Shown in pieces: positions 24,882 through 33,920 of a DNA stretch of 64,000 bases (positions are counted from its first letter, which is position 1; each line of letters starts with the position of its first letter). The notes beneath the pieces were generated by a model. The model did not search any database and had not been told where the DNA came from. It saw only the letters and a program-made list of their open reading frames with translations. The DNA lies in contig CAXXPQ010000002.1 of NCBI GenBank assembly GCA_963668655.2, forward strand, positions 1,550,001-1,614,000, in the 5' to 3' direction. This DNA is from G963668655 sp963668655. GTDB lineage: Bacteria > Myxococcota_A > SURF-8. A program made the position numbers and the translations under genes.

Positions 24882-26327
24882 ATGAGCGAAATCCGCGTAC
24901 GCTTCGCCCCGTCGCCCACCGGCTACCTGCACATCGGCGGAGCCCGCACGGCGTTATACAACTGGCTGTTCGCAAGGCAGAACGGCGGCACGTTCATTCT
25001 GCGCATCGAGGACACCGACCGGGAGCGTTCCACGGACGAATCGGTTCAGGCCATCCTGGACGGCATGCGCTGGCTGGGTCTGGACTGGGACGAGGGCCCC
25101 GGCGCGGGCGGCGCGAACGGGCCGTATTTCCAGACGGAGCGCATGGAGATCTACAAGGAGCACGTCCAAAAACTTCTGGACGAGGGCAAGGCCTACCGCT
25201 GCTACGCCACCAAGGAAGAGCTGGACGCCATGCGCAAGGAGGCCCAGGCTCGCAAGGGCTCCCTGCACTACGACCGCCGCTGGCGCGACAAGGGACCGGA
25301 AGACTGGCCGGACCGCCCCTACGTCATCCGCTTCAAAGCCCCCATCGAAGGCGAGATCGTCGTCCGGGATCTCATCAAGGGTACGGTCAGCTTCCGGGCC
25401 GATCAGCACGTGGACGATTTCGTCATCGCACGCTCGGACGGCACGCCCACGTACAACTTTACCGTGGTGGTGGACGACGTGACCATGGGCATGACCCACG
25501 TGATCCGCGGCGACGACCACCTGAACAACACCCCGAAGCAGGTGCTGCTTTACGAGGCTTTCGGCTATCCCACGCCGCTTTTCGCGCACCTGCCCATGAT
25601 TCTGGGTTCGGACAAGACGCGCCTTTCGAAGCGCCACGGGGCCACCTCGGTCATGGCCTACGCCGAGATGGGCTACCTGCCCCACGCCATGCTGAACTAT
25701 CTGGCCCGGCTGGGCTGGTCGTCCGGCGACGAGGAAGTCTTCAGCCCGGAGGAACTGGTGGAGAAGTTCCGCATGGAGCAGGTGGGCAAATCCGCCGGGA
25801 TCTTCAACCCGGACAAGCTGGACTGGCTGAACCATCATTATATTCAGAACGACCCCCCGGAGGACATCGCCCGGCGGGTTCTGCCTTTTCTGAAAAAGGA
25901 AGGCATTGAGACCGAGGCCGACGAACGGCTCACGGCCATCGTGAAGGAGCTCCGTCTGCGCGGAAAGACGCTGGCGGAAATCGCGGAGAAGGCGCGCTTT
26001 TTCTACCGCAATGACTTCGAATACGACCCGAAAGCGGACGCCAAATTCCTGAAGGAAACCACGTTGCCCGTTCTGGAGGATCTGCTTGGGGGCCTGGAGT
26101 CCCTGGAGACGTTCGACGAGAAAGCCGTGGAGACGGTCTTCACCGCCGCCATGGAGCGCTTCGATCTGAAACTCGGAAAGGTGGCCCAGCCGGTGCGCGT
26201 GGCGGTGACGGGAACCACCATGAGTCCTGGCATCTTTGAGACGCTGGCGCTGTTGGGGAAAGATGAGACGCTCTTTCGGCTGAAACGGGCGCTGGAGCAC
26301 ATAAAAAAGAAGGCCGGAACCCAATAG
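24882..26327 (+). CDS. gltX: Glutamyl-tRNA synthetase
   Basis: A 481-residue class I aminoacyl-tRNA synthetase charging tRNA-Glu. The N-terminus FAPSPTGYLHIGGARTALYN carries the HIGH-type motif (HIGG, residues 17-20); the second signature is DKTRLSKRHGATSV (KMSKS equivalent). RIEDTDRERST, HVIRGDDHLNNTPKQ and the C-terminal anticodon-binding region are all present, and the length is normal. ATG 24882 follows CGGAGG; the frame is open upstream but unconserved. Flanked by a terminator and the convergent rpsT. Confidence 0.97.
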   Translation: MSEIRVRFAPSPTGYLHIGGARTALYNWLFARQNGGTFILRIEDTDRERSTDESVQAILDGMRWLGLDWDEGPGAGGANGPYFQTERMEIYKEHVQKLLDEGKAYRCYATKEELDAMRKEAQARKGSLHYDRRWRDKGPEDWPDRPYVIRFKAPIEGEIVVRDLIKGTVSFRADQHVDDFVIARSDGTPTYNFTVVVDDVTMGMTHVIRGDDHLNNTPKQVLLYEAFGYPTPLFAHLPMILGSDKTRLSKRHGATSVMAYAEMGYLPHAMLNYLARLGWSSGDEEVFSPEELVEKFRMEQVGKSAGIFNPDKLDWLNHHYIQNDPPEDIARRVLPFLKKEGIETEADERLTAIVKELRLRGKTLAEIAEKARFFYRNDFEYDPKADAKFLKETTLPVLEDLLGGLESLETFDEKAVETVFTAAMERFDLKLGKVAQPVRVAVTGTTMSPGIFETLALLGKDETLFRLKRALEHIKKKAGTQ

Positions 26328-26379
26328 GGGCTCCGACCCGCGTTTTCGTTCTCGAAGGCTGTTTTAAGGAATCGGGCGC

Positions 26380-26652
26380 TTACTCGGCTGCGAGGGCGCG
26401 ATTCAGTTCCTTGGCCAGCCGGCTCACCTTGCGAGAGGCGGTGTTGCGGTGCATGACGCTCTTCTGCCCGGAGCGTTCCACCAGTCCGGCCAGCTTGGGC
26501 AGTCCGGTCTTGGCGGCTTCCAGTTCGCCTTCCTCGATCAGCTTGCGCCATTTTTTGATTTCCGTACGCATGTTCGAACGCCGGTTGCGGTTTCTCTGGC
26601 GTCGTTCCTCGTTCGTCCGAATTCTCTTGATGGCTGATTTGTGATGAGCCAC
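26380..26652 (-). CDS. rpsT: 30S ribosomal protein S20
   Basis: A 90-residue S20 that binds 16S rRNA early in 30S assembly. The N-terminus AHHKSAIKRIRTNEERRQRN and the MHRNTASRKVSRLAKELNRA segment are diagnostic. The start is GTG at 26652 with AAGGAGG six bases upstream; a GTG start is unusual for a highly expressed ribosomal gene. It converges with gltX, 52 bases apart. Confidence 0.97.
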   Translation of the reverse strand: MAHHKSAIKRIRTNEERRQRNRNRRSNMRTEIKKWRKLIEEGELEAAKTGLPKLAGLVERSGQKSVMHRNTASRKVSRLAKELNRALAAE

Positions 26653-26730
26653 GTCGTCCTCCTTACTGTATGTTCGGCGACCCTTCCGGATTTATCCATG
26701 GAAAGGCGGTTCGCCCTTGACGAAGCATTG

Positions 26731-26759
26731 TCTCTACCGGAACTTCCGCGTGCTGTCAA
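26731..26759 (-). promoter_or_regulatory. Promoter of rpsT
   Basis: On the minus strand TTGACA (26759-26754) and TAGAGA (26736-26731), spacer 17, about 80 bases before the GTG. Confidence 0.5.
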
Positions 26760-26823
26760 GCTTTTTTCGATGATTTTCAGCCTTCGGCCGCAGGGAAACT
26801 CGGTCGCGAGGCCCCGGTTTCGC

Positions 26824-26852
26824 TTGACATTTCCCCCCCGCGCGTGTAAGCA
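26824..26852 (+). promoter_or_regulatory. Promoter of the class V aminotransferase / serA pair
   Basis: TTGACA (26824-26829, full consensus) and TAAGCA (26847-26852), spacer 17, about 110 bases before ATG 26960. The -10 is weak. The 307-base region 26653-26959 holds this promoter and that of rpsT; no other gene was seen in it. Confidence 0.5.
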
Positions 26853-26959
26853 ATGGCACTCGGAAGAAGTTGGAAAACCGGCGCTTTCCGTAAAACGGAT
26901 CCCAACCCTTAAAGCGCCGGATGGTTGTTCATTCCCGTTTCGATCAGGAGGTGATCGTC

Positions 26960-28096
26960 ATGAAGAAGAGCTTTTTGTTCACCCCCGGCCCCGTGCAGGT
27001 TCCGGAAGCCGTCCTACTGGAGATGGCCCAGCCCATTCTGCACCACCGCACCCCGCAGTTCTCCGCGATCTTTCGAGACACGATCGAGAAGCTCAAATGG
27101 CTGTACCAGACGAAATCCGACGTCCTCATCCTGACGAGCACCGGAACCGGCGGCATGGAAGGCTCGGTGGTCAATTTCCTGTCCAGGGGCGATAAAGCCA
27201 TCTGGGTCAACGGCGGCAAGTTCGGCGAGCGCTGGGGCGAACTGCTTTCCGCCTTCGGCTGCGAGGGCATCGAGGTCAAATCCGAGTGGGGACAGGCCGT
27301 GGATCCCGAAGCCATTAGAAAGGCGCTGGACGAACATCCGGACGCCAAGGCCGTTTATATCCAGGCCTCCGAAACCAGCACGGCCACCATGCACCCGGTC
27401 AAGGAAATCGCGGCGCTGGTGAAGGACCGCCCCGGCACGCTTTTCGTGGTGGACGCCATCACCGGGCTGGGCGCGTTCGACATTCCCATGGATGAATGGG
27501 GCATCGACGTGATGATCAGCGGCAGCCAGAAGGCCCTCATGCTGCCCCCCGGCCTGGCCGTGGTGGGTGTCTCCGAGAAAGCCTGGGGTTTCGCGGAGAA
27601 AAGCGATCTGCCGAAGTATTACCTGAACTTCCTGAAGGAACGCAAGAACCACGCCAAGGACACCACCAGCTACACCTCGGCGGTGACCCTGGTCATCGGG
27701 CTGAACAAGGCCCTCTCGCTCATGCAGGAAGACGGTCTGGAAACCATCTTCAACCGCACGGAAAAACTGGCGAAAGCCACCCGCGAGGCCCTGAAGGCCA
27801 TCGGATTGAAGCTTTTATCCGAAAACCCCGCGCCTTCCGTCACCGGAGCCTACGTGCCGGAGGGCATCGACGGCGGCAAGTTCACCAAGCTTTTGCGCGA
27901 TACCTACGGCGTGGCGCTCGCCGGCGGACAGGCTCACCTGAAAGGGAAGATTTTCCGTATCAGCCATATGGGCTACATGACCGAGTGGGACACCTATACG
28001 GCGCTCACGGCCGTGGAAAAGGGCCTGAAGGAAATGGGCTATGACTGCGAGATCGGCCGCGCCGCCGGTGTCGCCGCGAAAATCCTGGGAGAATGA
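26960..28096 (+). CDS. Class V aminotransferase (serine/alanine-glyoxylate or phosphoserine type)
   Basis: A 378-residue PLP enzyme of the AGT/SPT subgroup. It begins with FLFTPGPVQVPEAVLLEMA and contains TSTGTGGMEGSVVN for phosphate-group binding, VVDAITGLGAFDIPMDEWGID and the cofactor Lys in SGSQKALMLPPGLAVV. ATG 26960 has CAGGAGGTG upstream. It overlaps the start region of serA (ATGA), so the two are co-expressed. Together they suggest the phosphorylated serine route, with this enzyme as the phosphohydroxypyruvate transaminase, as in lineages lacking a classical SerC. Serine-glyoxylate exchange is the alternative. Confidence 0.88.
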   Translation: MKKSFLFTPGPVQVPEAVLLEMAQPILHHRTPQFSAIFRDTIEKLKWLYQTKSDVLILTSTGTGGMEGSVVNFLSRGDKAIWVNGGKFGERWGELLSAFGCEGIEVKSEWGQAVDPEAIRKALDEHPDAKAVYIQASETSTATMHPVKEIAALVKDRPGTLFVVDAITGLGAFDIPMDEWGIDVMISGSQKALMLPPGLAVVGVSEKAWGFAEKSDLPKYYLNFLKERKNHAKDTTSYTSAVTLVIGLNKALSLMQEDGLETIFNRTEKLAKATREALKAIGLKLLSENPAPSVTGAYVPEGIDGGKFTKLLRDTYGVALAGGQAHLKGKIFRISHMGYMTEWDTYTALTAVEKGLKEMGYDCEIGRAAGVAAKILGE

Positions 28097-28098
28097 CC

Positions 28099-29058
28099 AT
28101 GCCGAAAGTGCTCATCAGCGACAAGATGTCGCCCATCGCCGAGGAGATTCTGGGACGCTATCCGGAGATCGAATTCGACGTGAAAACGGGCATGAAGCCG
28201 GAGGAGTTGATCGCCGTCATCGGCGCATACGACGGCCTGATGATCCGCAGCGCCACGAAGGTCACCCCGGAGGTCTTCGCCGCGGCCGGAAATCTGAAGA
28301 TCATCGCCCGTGCGGGAACCGGCGTGGACAACATCCACCGGGAAAGCGCCAACAAAAACGGGACGTACATCACCAACACCCCCGGCGGCAACACGGTCAC
28401 CACCGCCGAGCACGCCATCGGCATGATGATGGCTTTAACCCGCAACATCCCCCAGGGAACGGCCACGCTGAAGGCTGGAGAGTGGGCCAAGAGCAAGTTG
28501 CAGGGCCGGGAGGTCTTCAAGAAGACGCTCGGAATCGTGGGCTTCGGCAACATCGGCCGGGTGGTGGCGGACCGCGCCAAGGGTCTGCGCATGAACGTGA
28601 TCGCCTATGACAAATACCCCAACGAAGACGCCGCCAAGGAAATCGGCGTGGAAATGGTGGGGCTGGACGAGCTTCTGGAGCGTTCCGACTACATCAGCAT
28701 GCATCTCATCAAGACGCCGGAAACCACGGGTTTCGTCACGGCGGAGATCTTCGCCAAGATGAAAAAGGGCGTGTTCTTCATCAATTGCGGCCGGGGCGGC
28801 ATCGTGGACGAGGACGCCCTGTTCGAGGCGCTGGAAAACGGCACGGTGGCCGGAGCGGCCCTGGACGTCTTCGCCAGCGAACCTCCGGGCGAGCATCGGC
28901 TGCTTACGCTGCCGAACGTCATCGCCACGCCGCACCTGGGCGCGTCCACCCAGGAGGCCCAGGACAACGTGGCCATCGCCGCTGCGGAACAGGTGGCGGA
29001 CTATCTGACCAAGGGCGAACTGCGCAACGCGCTGAACGCTGACGACATTCGCAAATAA
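28099..29058 (+). CDS. serA: D-3-phosphoglycerate dehydrogenase, short form
   Basis: A 319-residue D-2-hydroxyacid dehydrogenase catalysing the first step of serine synthesis. The Rossmann motif is LGIVGFGNIGRVVADRAKG; the catalytic Arg, Glu and His regions are seen (INCGRGGIVDEDAL, then ASEPPGEHRLL, then PHLGAST). It stops after the substrate/NAD domains and lacks the regulatory ACT domain, so serine feedback by that route is not expected. ATG 28099 is preferred: GGGAGA lies six bases upstream, while the ATG at 28093 abuts it. A strong terminator follows. Confidence 0.88.
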   Translation: MPKVLISDKMSPIAEEILGRYPEIEFDVKTGMKPEELIAVIGAYDGLMIRSATKVTPEVFAAAGNLKIIARAGTGVDNIHRESANKNGTYITNTPGGNTVTTAEHAIGMMMALTRNIPQGTATLKAGEWAKSKLQGREVFKKTLGIVGFGNIGRVVADRAKGLRMNVIAYDKYPNEDAAKEIGVEMVGLDELLERSDYISMHLIKTPETTGFVTAEIFAKMKKGVFFINCGRGGIVDEDALFEALENGTVAGAALDVFASEPPGEHRLLTLPNVIATPHLGASTQEAQDNVAIAAAEQVADYLTKGELRNALNADDIRK

Positions 29059-29086
29059 TCGGTTGACGCCGATCCGGCTTCACGCT

Positions 29087-29127
29087 CCCCCACGCCTTCG
29101 ATCGAAAGAAGGCGTGGGGGTTGTTTT
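29087..29127 (+). terminator. Rho-independent terminator between serA and purA
   Basis: A perfect 13-bp stem, CCCCCACGCCTTC (29087-29099) with GAAGGCGTGGGGG (29108-29120), followed by TTGTTTT. Confidence 0.85.
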
Positions 29128-29157
29128 CGTGCGGTCTTTCGCCAGGAAGGAGCATCC

Positions 29158-30453
29158 ATGCCAGCCACCGTGATTATCGGCGCCCAGTGGGGCGACGAAG
29201 GAAAAGGGAAAGTTGTCGATATTTTTACGGAATTCGCGGATCTCGTGGTCCGCTACCAGGGCGGCAGCAACGCCGGGCACACCCTCGTCATCGGCGAGGA
29301 GAAAAATATTCTGCACCTGGTTCCCAGCGGAATCATGCACAAGAACAAAACCTGCATCATCGGCAACGGCGTGGTGGTGGATCCGGAAGTGCTGCTGACC
29401 GAGATCGCACGATTGAAGGAAAAAGGTCTGCTGACCACGCCCGACCAGCTCCGCCTGAGCTACGACGCCCACCTGATCCTGCCCTATCACAAGACGCTCG
29501 ATCACCTGCGGGAAGCGAAAAAAGGCAAGGATAAAATCGGCACCACCGGGCGCGGCATCGGTCCCTGCTACGAGGACAAGGTGGCCCGTCGGGGCTTCAA
29601 GGTGCGGGAATTACTGGACGAACGCGGCTTGGAGAAGAAACTGGACGAGAACCTGGAGTTCGTCAATTTCCAGATCGAGAAGTACTTCGGTGAGGCCCCC
29701 GTCAACCGCCAGGAACTGCTCGAAACCATGCGCGGCTGGGGCGAGGCGTTGAAGCCGTACATGGAAGAGACGCCCCTGATGATCCATCGCGAGATCAAGC
29801 GGGGCAGAAACGTACTGTTCGAGGGCGCCCAGGGCACCATGCTGGACATCGACCACGGCACGTATCCCTTCGTCACATCGTCCAATACGGTGGCCGCCGG
29901 CGCCTGCGCGGGCGCGGGCGTGGGCCCCCTGGACATCGATCATGTCATCGGCATCAGCAAGGCCTACACCACCCGGGTGGGCGCGGGACCGTTTCCCACC
30001 GAACTGCACGGAGAAGTGGGCGAGGATCTGCGCAACCGGGGCGCGGAGTACGGCAGCACCACGGGACGCCCCCGCCGCTGCGGCTGGCTGGACGCGCTGG
30101 TGCTGAAAAACGCCGTGCGCCTGAACAGCCTGAGCGGCCTGGCGCTGACCAAACTGGACGTGCTTTCGGGTTTCGAGCGGATCAAGATCTGCGTCGGATA
30201 CAAAGCCGACGGCAAGGTCTATGACGAATTCGAAGCCAGCGCCTTCGATCTCGACCGGGTGGAGCCGGTTTACGAGGAAATGCCCGGATGGTCCGACGAC
30301 CTTCAGAATGTTCGTGAATTCAACGACTTGCCGGATGCGGCCCGTAAATATATCCGACGGATCGAGGATCTGACCGGCGTGAACGTCATGCTGGTTTCCG
30401 TGGGCGCGCGCCGGAGAGAGACCATCGTGCTCCAAAACCCGTTCCGGAAGTGA
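29158..30453 (+). CDS. purA: Adenylosuccinate synthetase
   Basis: A 431-residue GTP-dependent enzyme joining IMP and aspartate on the way to AMP. The N-terminal P-loop VIIGAQWGDEGKGKVVD, GTTGRGIGPCYEDKVARRG and the late STTGRPRRCGWLD are diagnostic, and the length is normal. ATG 29158 follows AGGAAGGAG. The stop (TGA) directly abuts the ATG of the next lipoprotein gene, so the downstream small genes are read from the same transcript. Confidence 0.98.
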   Translation: MPATVIIGAQWGDEGKGKVVDIFTEFADLVVRYQGGSNAGHTLVIGEEKNILHLVPSGIMHKNKTCIIGNGVVVDPEVLLTEIARLKEKGLLTTPDQLRLSYDAHLILPYHKTLDHLREAKKGKDKIGTTGRGIGPCYEDKVARRGFKVRELLDERGLEKKLDENLEFVNFQIEKYFGEAPVNRQELLETMRGWGEALKPYMEETPLMIHREIKRGRNVLFEGAQGTMLDIDHGTYPFVTSSNTVAAGACAGAGVGPLDIDHVIGISKAYTTRVGAGPFPTELHGEVGEDLRNRGAEYGSTTGRPRRCGWLDALVLKNAVRLNSLSGLALTKLDVLSGFERIKICVGYKADGKVYDEFEASAFDLDRVEPVYEEMPGWSDDLQNVREFNDLPDAARKYIRRIEDLTGVNVMLVSVGARRRETIVLQNPFRK

Positions 30454-30858
30454 ATGACCAGGCCCGCCCTTATCTTCGGCCCCCTGCTCGTCGGGCTGGG
30501 ATTGCTTTTTTTTCCCGGCTGTGATACCCATTGCCTGGAGACGCGGGACATTCTCTGGGAGCCCGCGCCGGACGAATATCGGCTGGTTCTGACGAACCGC
30601 AGCCCTTCCATCGTGGAAATCCGGGTGGACGGAGAGAGTCAGGGCGTCTTCTGCGACGGGGTGGAAGATCTTCCCGTGGGCAATTTCCCAAGGGATACAT
30701 GCAGCGAAATTCGGGCGATTTTCCTGGACAATCCCGACCGGATCAGCCTGGACGACTGCCACGAGGCCGCCGGGGAGGGATGCAGGGAAAACAATATCGA
30801 CGGGCGTGTCTGTTACGATACGACGTATACCCAGGTGGTGGAAGCGACCCTGGACTGA
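30454..30858 (+). CDS. Small lipoprotein downstream of purA
   Basis: A 134-residue lipoprotein with lipobox LFFPGC (Cys23). The mature part has several Cys (DTHCLETRD, GVFCDGVED, DTCSEIRA, DDCHEAAGEGCREN, GRVCYD) and two likely beta strands (YRLVLTNRSPSIVEIRVDG), suggesting a small disulfide-bonded beta domain. It begins at the base after the purA stop, without its own clear ribosome site, so it probably relies on reinitiation. No family was recognised. Confidence 0.6.
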   Translation: MTRPALIFGPLLVGLGLLFFPGCDTHCLETRDILWEPAPDEYRLVLTNRSPSIVEIRVDGESQGVFCDGVEDLPVGNFPRDTCSEIRAIFLDNPDRISLDDCHEAAGEGCRENNIDGRVCYDTTYTQVVEATLD

Positions 30859-30876
30859 CCGGGCGAGGTGGAAGCG

Positions 30877-31287
30877 ATGAGTCGTCGGAAAGTGGAAGAT
30901 AACGAAGAAAAACCGAACGTTCCCACCCACGAAGAGGTGGAGAGCCCGCGTTTCATCCGCCGCCTGATCGAGTCCGGCCTGGGCGTGCTGGTCAGCACCA
31001 ACGAGGACGGCGAGCGCACCGCCATCCGTCCGTTGACCCTGCCCAAGGAAATCATCAATATTCTGGTCGGCCAGATCGATCGCTCCAAAAGCGAGATCGT
31101 CTCCCTGTTCGGTCGGGAGTTCAAACGCTTTCTGGAAGCCACGGACCTGTCCGAGGAAGTGGTCAAGGCCCTGTCCCAGCTCACCGTGGAAGTCAAGGCG
31201 GAAATCAGCTTCAAGAGCCCTCCGGGAGACGAAGGAAAGAAAACCAGACTTTCGCTGACGACCCGGAAGAAGGGAAAAGAAAAGTGA
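30877..31287 (+). CDS. Small hypothetical protein, phasin-like composition
   Basis: A 136-residue soluble protein. The core SRFIRRLIES-like start, GVLVSTNEDGERTAIRPLTLP and then an amphipathic helix (IVSLFGREFKRFLEATDLSEEVVKALSQL) end in a Lys-rich tail (TTRKKGKEK). The helix is reminiscent of phasin or membrane-surface helices, but no family is recognised. ATG 30877 follows GAGGTGG. The end overlaps the GTG start of the next gene by four bases. Confidence 0.55.
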   Translation: MSRRKVEDNEEKPNVPTHEEVESPRFIRRLIESGLGVLVSTNEDGERTAIRPLTLPKEIINILVGQIDRSKSEIVSLFGREFKRFLEATDLSEEVVKALSQLTVEVKAEISFKSPPGDEGKKTRLSLTTRKKGKEK

Positions 31288-31694
31288 AAACACCGCTGTA
31301 TCGCCGCACCTGGTTCGTGATCGGAGCCACGATGCTCGCGGTGGGGATTTTCACCTATTTCCTGAGCTTGCATACCACCGCCAAGTACGAGCGTCTTTAT
31401 CCCGAACTGCGCGAGGATACGGCGGACGATTTCCTGAACAAGCTGGAAAATCCCGCGCCGGAAACGCCGCCGGGCAAAAAAGACGATGCGGAAGCCCAGA
31501 AGAAACAGGACGCCGTGATGATTCACGGCCTGTACGGCATGTACGAATACGTCGGCATCGTTTTCGGCGTCCTGGGCCTGTTATTCATGGGGTTGAGCGT
31601 CAAGGAGCCCCAGGTGCCCACCCTGGAGGATCTGGAGGACGACGATCCCCGGCCCGAGGAACCTTCGAAAACGGACCCGAAGCCCGAAAGCTGA
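31284..31694 (+). CDS. Two-segment membrane protein of unknown function
   Basis: A 136-residue protein with hydrophobic segments at about residues 8-27 and 88-105, joined by a charged loop (about residues 30-80), and an acidic, Pro-rich C-terminal tail (EDLEDDDPRPEEPSKTDPKPES). The GTG start at 31284 overlaps the preceding stop (GTGA). The tail composition resembles that of the next gene's N-terminus. No family is recognised; co-transcription with the glycosyltransferases is likely. Confidence 0.55.
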   Translation: MKTPLYRRTWFVIGATMLAVGIFTYFLSLHTTAKYERLYPELREDTADDFLNKLENPAPETPPGKKDDAEAQKKQDAVMIHGLYGMYEYVGIVFGVLGLLFMGLSVKEPQVPTLEDLEDDDPRPEEPSKTDPKPES

Positions 31695-31697
31695 AAT

Positions 31698-33914
31698 GTG
31701 AGCGACACCCGATTTCCCGACGACCGCGATTCCCGCCCGGAAGTGGCGGACGATTCCGTTTCCTCCATCGAGAAGGCGAAAACGGAAGCGGCGGCCCCGA
31801 TCTCCACCCCCGGGGAAGACCCAGAAAAAACGCCATCATTTCAAGAAGATACCTATTTTGTGGACACGCCGTCTTCGGATGAGCCCAGGACGTTTTCGGA
31901 AGACGACGACGTAGCGGATGAGGAGGCCGAATTTTCGGACGACGCTTCCGAAACGGAGATTCCGGAACGCCCGTTTTCCGAAGAAACTTCCGGAGGGACG
32001 ACTTCCGGCGGCTTCGAACCCGAGACGGGTGTCTCCCGGGAGTACGACATCGGAGTTGATTTCCCCTACGATTCCGGCGGGTTCGGCGTACTCATCCTGC
32101 TGGTGGCCGCCGTGGGGCTTTCCACCATCCTGCGTCTCTTTTTCGGCGGCGAAACGGGCTTGGGCGACGCGGAGGCTTATTATTACGCCTGGGCGCGCCA
32201 TCCGGATCTTTCCTATTACGACCATCCCCCGGGTATCGCCTGGCTGATCCGCCTGGGCGTGGGCTGGCTGGGCGACGGCGTCCTAGGGGTGCGCGTGCTG
32301 TCCATCGCTGCGGCCACGGGCATGGCGCTTCTGCTTTACGAACTGGGTCGGCTGGTCTTTTCCAGCCGCTGGACGGGCTTCTGGGTGGCGGCGCTTTTTC
32401 TCGTCACCCCGGCGTTCTTCATCGGCGGTGTGGCGGCGGCTCCGGACCCGGCCTTCGGATTTTTCTGGCTTTCGGCCATGGTGCTTCTTTTCCGCGCGGC
32501 GGCGAAGGATCGCCCGTGGGAGCTTCTGCCCATGGGGCTGGCGGTGGGTCTGGGCGCGCTGTGCAAGTATTTCATGCTTTTGTTCTGGCCTTCGGCCATC
32601 CTGGCGCTTTTCCTGACGGGACGCCGCAAGCTGTTGTTTTCCTTCCCGTTTTTGCTTGCCATGCTCGTCAGCGCCATCGCCTTCGCTCCCGTTCTGATCT
32701 GGAACGCCGAGCACGACTGGCAGAGCTTCGCTTATCATCTGATAGACCGCCACCGCGCGGCGGTTTTCGATCCGGCGCGCTTCCTGGTCTTTCTGGGCGG
32801 CCAGTTCCTGTATCTCTCTCCCGTCATCGCCGGGGGTCTTTTCGCCTCCCTGGCGGGCGGGTTCCGTTTTCTCTTCGGCGGAAAAACGCCGCTGGCGAGC
32901 CTTTTGTTCTGGTTTTCGTTCCCCGTGCTGGCCTTTTTCCTCTTTCTGGGCGGCTGGACGGGCGAGGCGGAGCCCCACTGGCCCCTGGCGGGCTACCTGG
33001 CCCTTTATCCGCTTCTGGCCCACTTTCTTCTGCGGCTTTCCACGGAGGAAAGCGGGTTTCTTCCGCGTCTTTTGACCTTCGGGCCGTTCGTGACCTGGTT
33101 TCGGCCCGGCAAGCGGCAACTGGCCATGGGCTGGCTGTTGCTGCCCGCCGTGACGTTGAACGGCCTTTTGCTGATCCACCTGTCCACGGATTGGTTTTTC
33201 CCGCTGATCGATGCCTGGGATTCCGCCTTTCCGGAAAACGCCTATACGGCCAAGTACGATCTGAGCAATGAACTGCGCGGCTGGGACGAGCTTGGAAAAC
33301 GACTGGAAGCGGAAGCGAAACGCATCGACGAGCCGGTCTTCGTCGCCGGCTACCACTATGCCATGTGCGGCCAGCTCACCTTCGCCCTGAAGGATAAGCT
33401 GCCGGTGGCCTGCCTCTCCCGGCGCACGGACGCCTTCGATTTCTTTTCCGATTCCATCGAGGTGGAGGGAAAAACCGGGCTGATGGTCACGGACAACCGC
33501 TACAACGCCGATCCGCGTACGCTCTGGCGCTGCGGTGGACTGGAAAAGCTTCTGGCGTTTCCCGTTTCCCGGGCGGGCCGCACGGTGCGCACCTTCCAGG
33601 TCTGGCGCTGCGACGGCTACGAGCGACTCTTGCGGGAAGGCGAGACATACGAACCGCCGCCGCCCGTGGAGATCGAGGCGAAACCGGCCGATAGCGCCAA
33701 ACCGGAAAAAGGCGCGCCCACCCTCGTTTCTCCCGCCGGAAAAGCCGCTTCGCAGGGGCAAAGCCCGCCGGAAGCGCCTTCGGAAACCCCTGAAATCACG
33801 CAGGAAACGTCGGACGTTCCACCCGAAGAACCGGCGGTTCCGACCGCTCCAGGAACTCCCGCCGAACCGGAAAAAGCCCCCGAGACACCGCCGATTCTTA
33901 TCATGGAGCTGTAA
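31698..33914 (+). CDS. GT39/ArnT-like membrane glycosyltransferase with disordered ends
   Basis: A 738-residue protein. Residues 1 to about 120 are acidic and low-complexity. The membrane part starts near GGFGVLILLVAAVGLSTILRL; the catalytic loop GDAEAYYYAWARHPDLSYYDHPPG is the GT39/PMT_2 signature with acidic residue, YYxWA and DHPP. About ten membrane segments follow, then a periplasmic domain and a Pro/Glu tail of about 90 residues. Such enzymes transfer sugars from polyprenyl phosphate to lipid A, glycans or proteins. The disordered ends are unusual. The GTG start at 31698 lies three bases after the previous stop. The next gene is a paralogue. Confidence 0.8.
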   Translation: MSDTRFPDDRDSRPEVADDSVSSIEKAKTEAAAPISTPGEDPEKTPSFQEDTYFVDTPSSDEPRTFSEDDDVADEEAEFSDDASETEIPERPFSEETSGGTTSGGFEPETGVSREYDIGVDFPYDSGGFGVLILLVAAVGLSTILRLFFGGETGLGDAEAYYYAWARHPDLSYYDHPPGIAWLIRLGVGWLGDGVLGVRVLSIAAATGMALLLYELGRLVFSSRWTGFWVAALFLVTPAFFIGGVAAAPDPAFGFFWLSAMVLLFRAAAKDRPWELLPMGLAVGLGALCKYFMLLFWPSAILALFLTGRRKLLFSFPFLLAMLVSAIAFAPVLIWNAEHDWQSFAYHLIDRHRAAVFDPARFLVFLGGQFLYLSPVIAGGLFASLAGGFRFLFGGKTPLASLLFWFSFPVLAFFLFLGGWTGEAEPHWPLAGYLALYPLLAHFLLRLSTEESGFLPRLLTFGPFVTWFRPGKRQLAMGWLLLPAVTLNGLLLIHLSTDWFFPLIDAWDSAFPENAYTAKYDLSNELRGWDELGKRLEAEAKRIDEPVFVAGYHYAMCGQLTFALKDKLPVACLSRRTDAFDFFSDSIEVEGKTGLMVTDNRYNADPRTLWRCGGLEKLLAFPVSRAGRTVRTFQVWRCDGYERLLREGETYEPPPPVEIEAKPADSAKPEKGAPTLVSPAGKAASQGQSPPEAPSETPEITQETSDVPPEEPAVPTAPGTPAEPEKAPETPPILIMEL

Positions 33915-33920
33915 GCGGGC

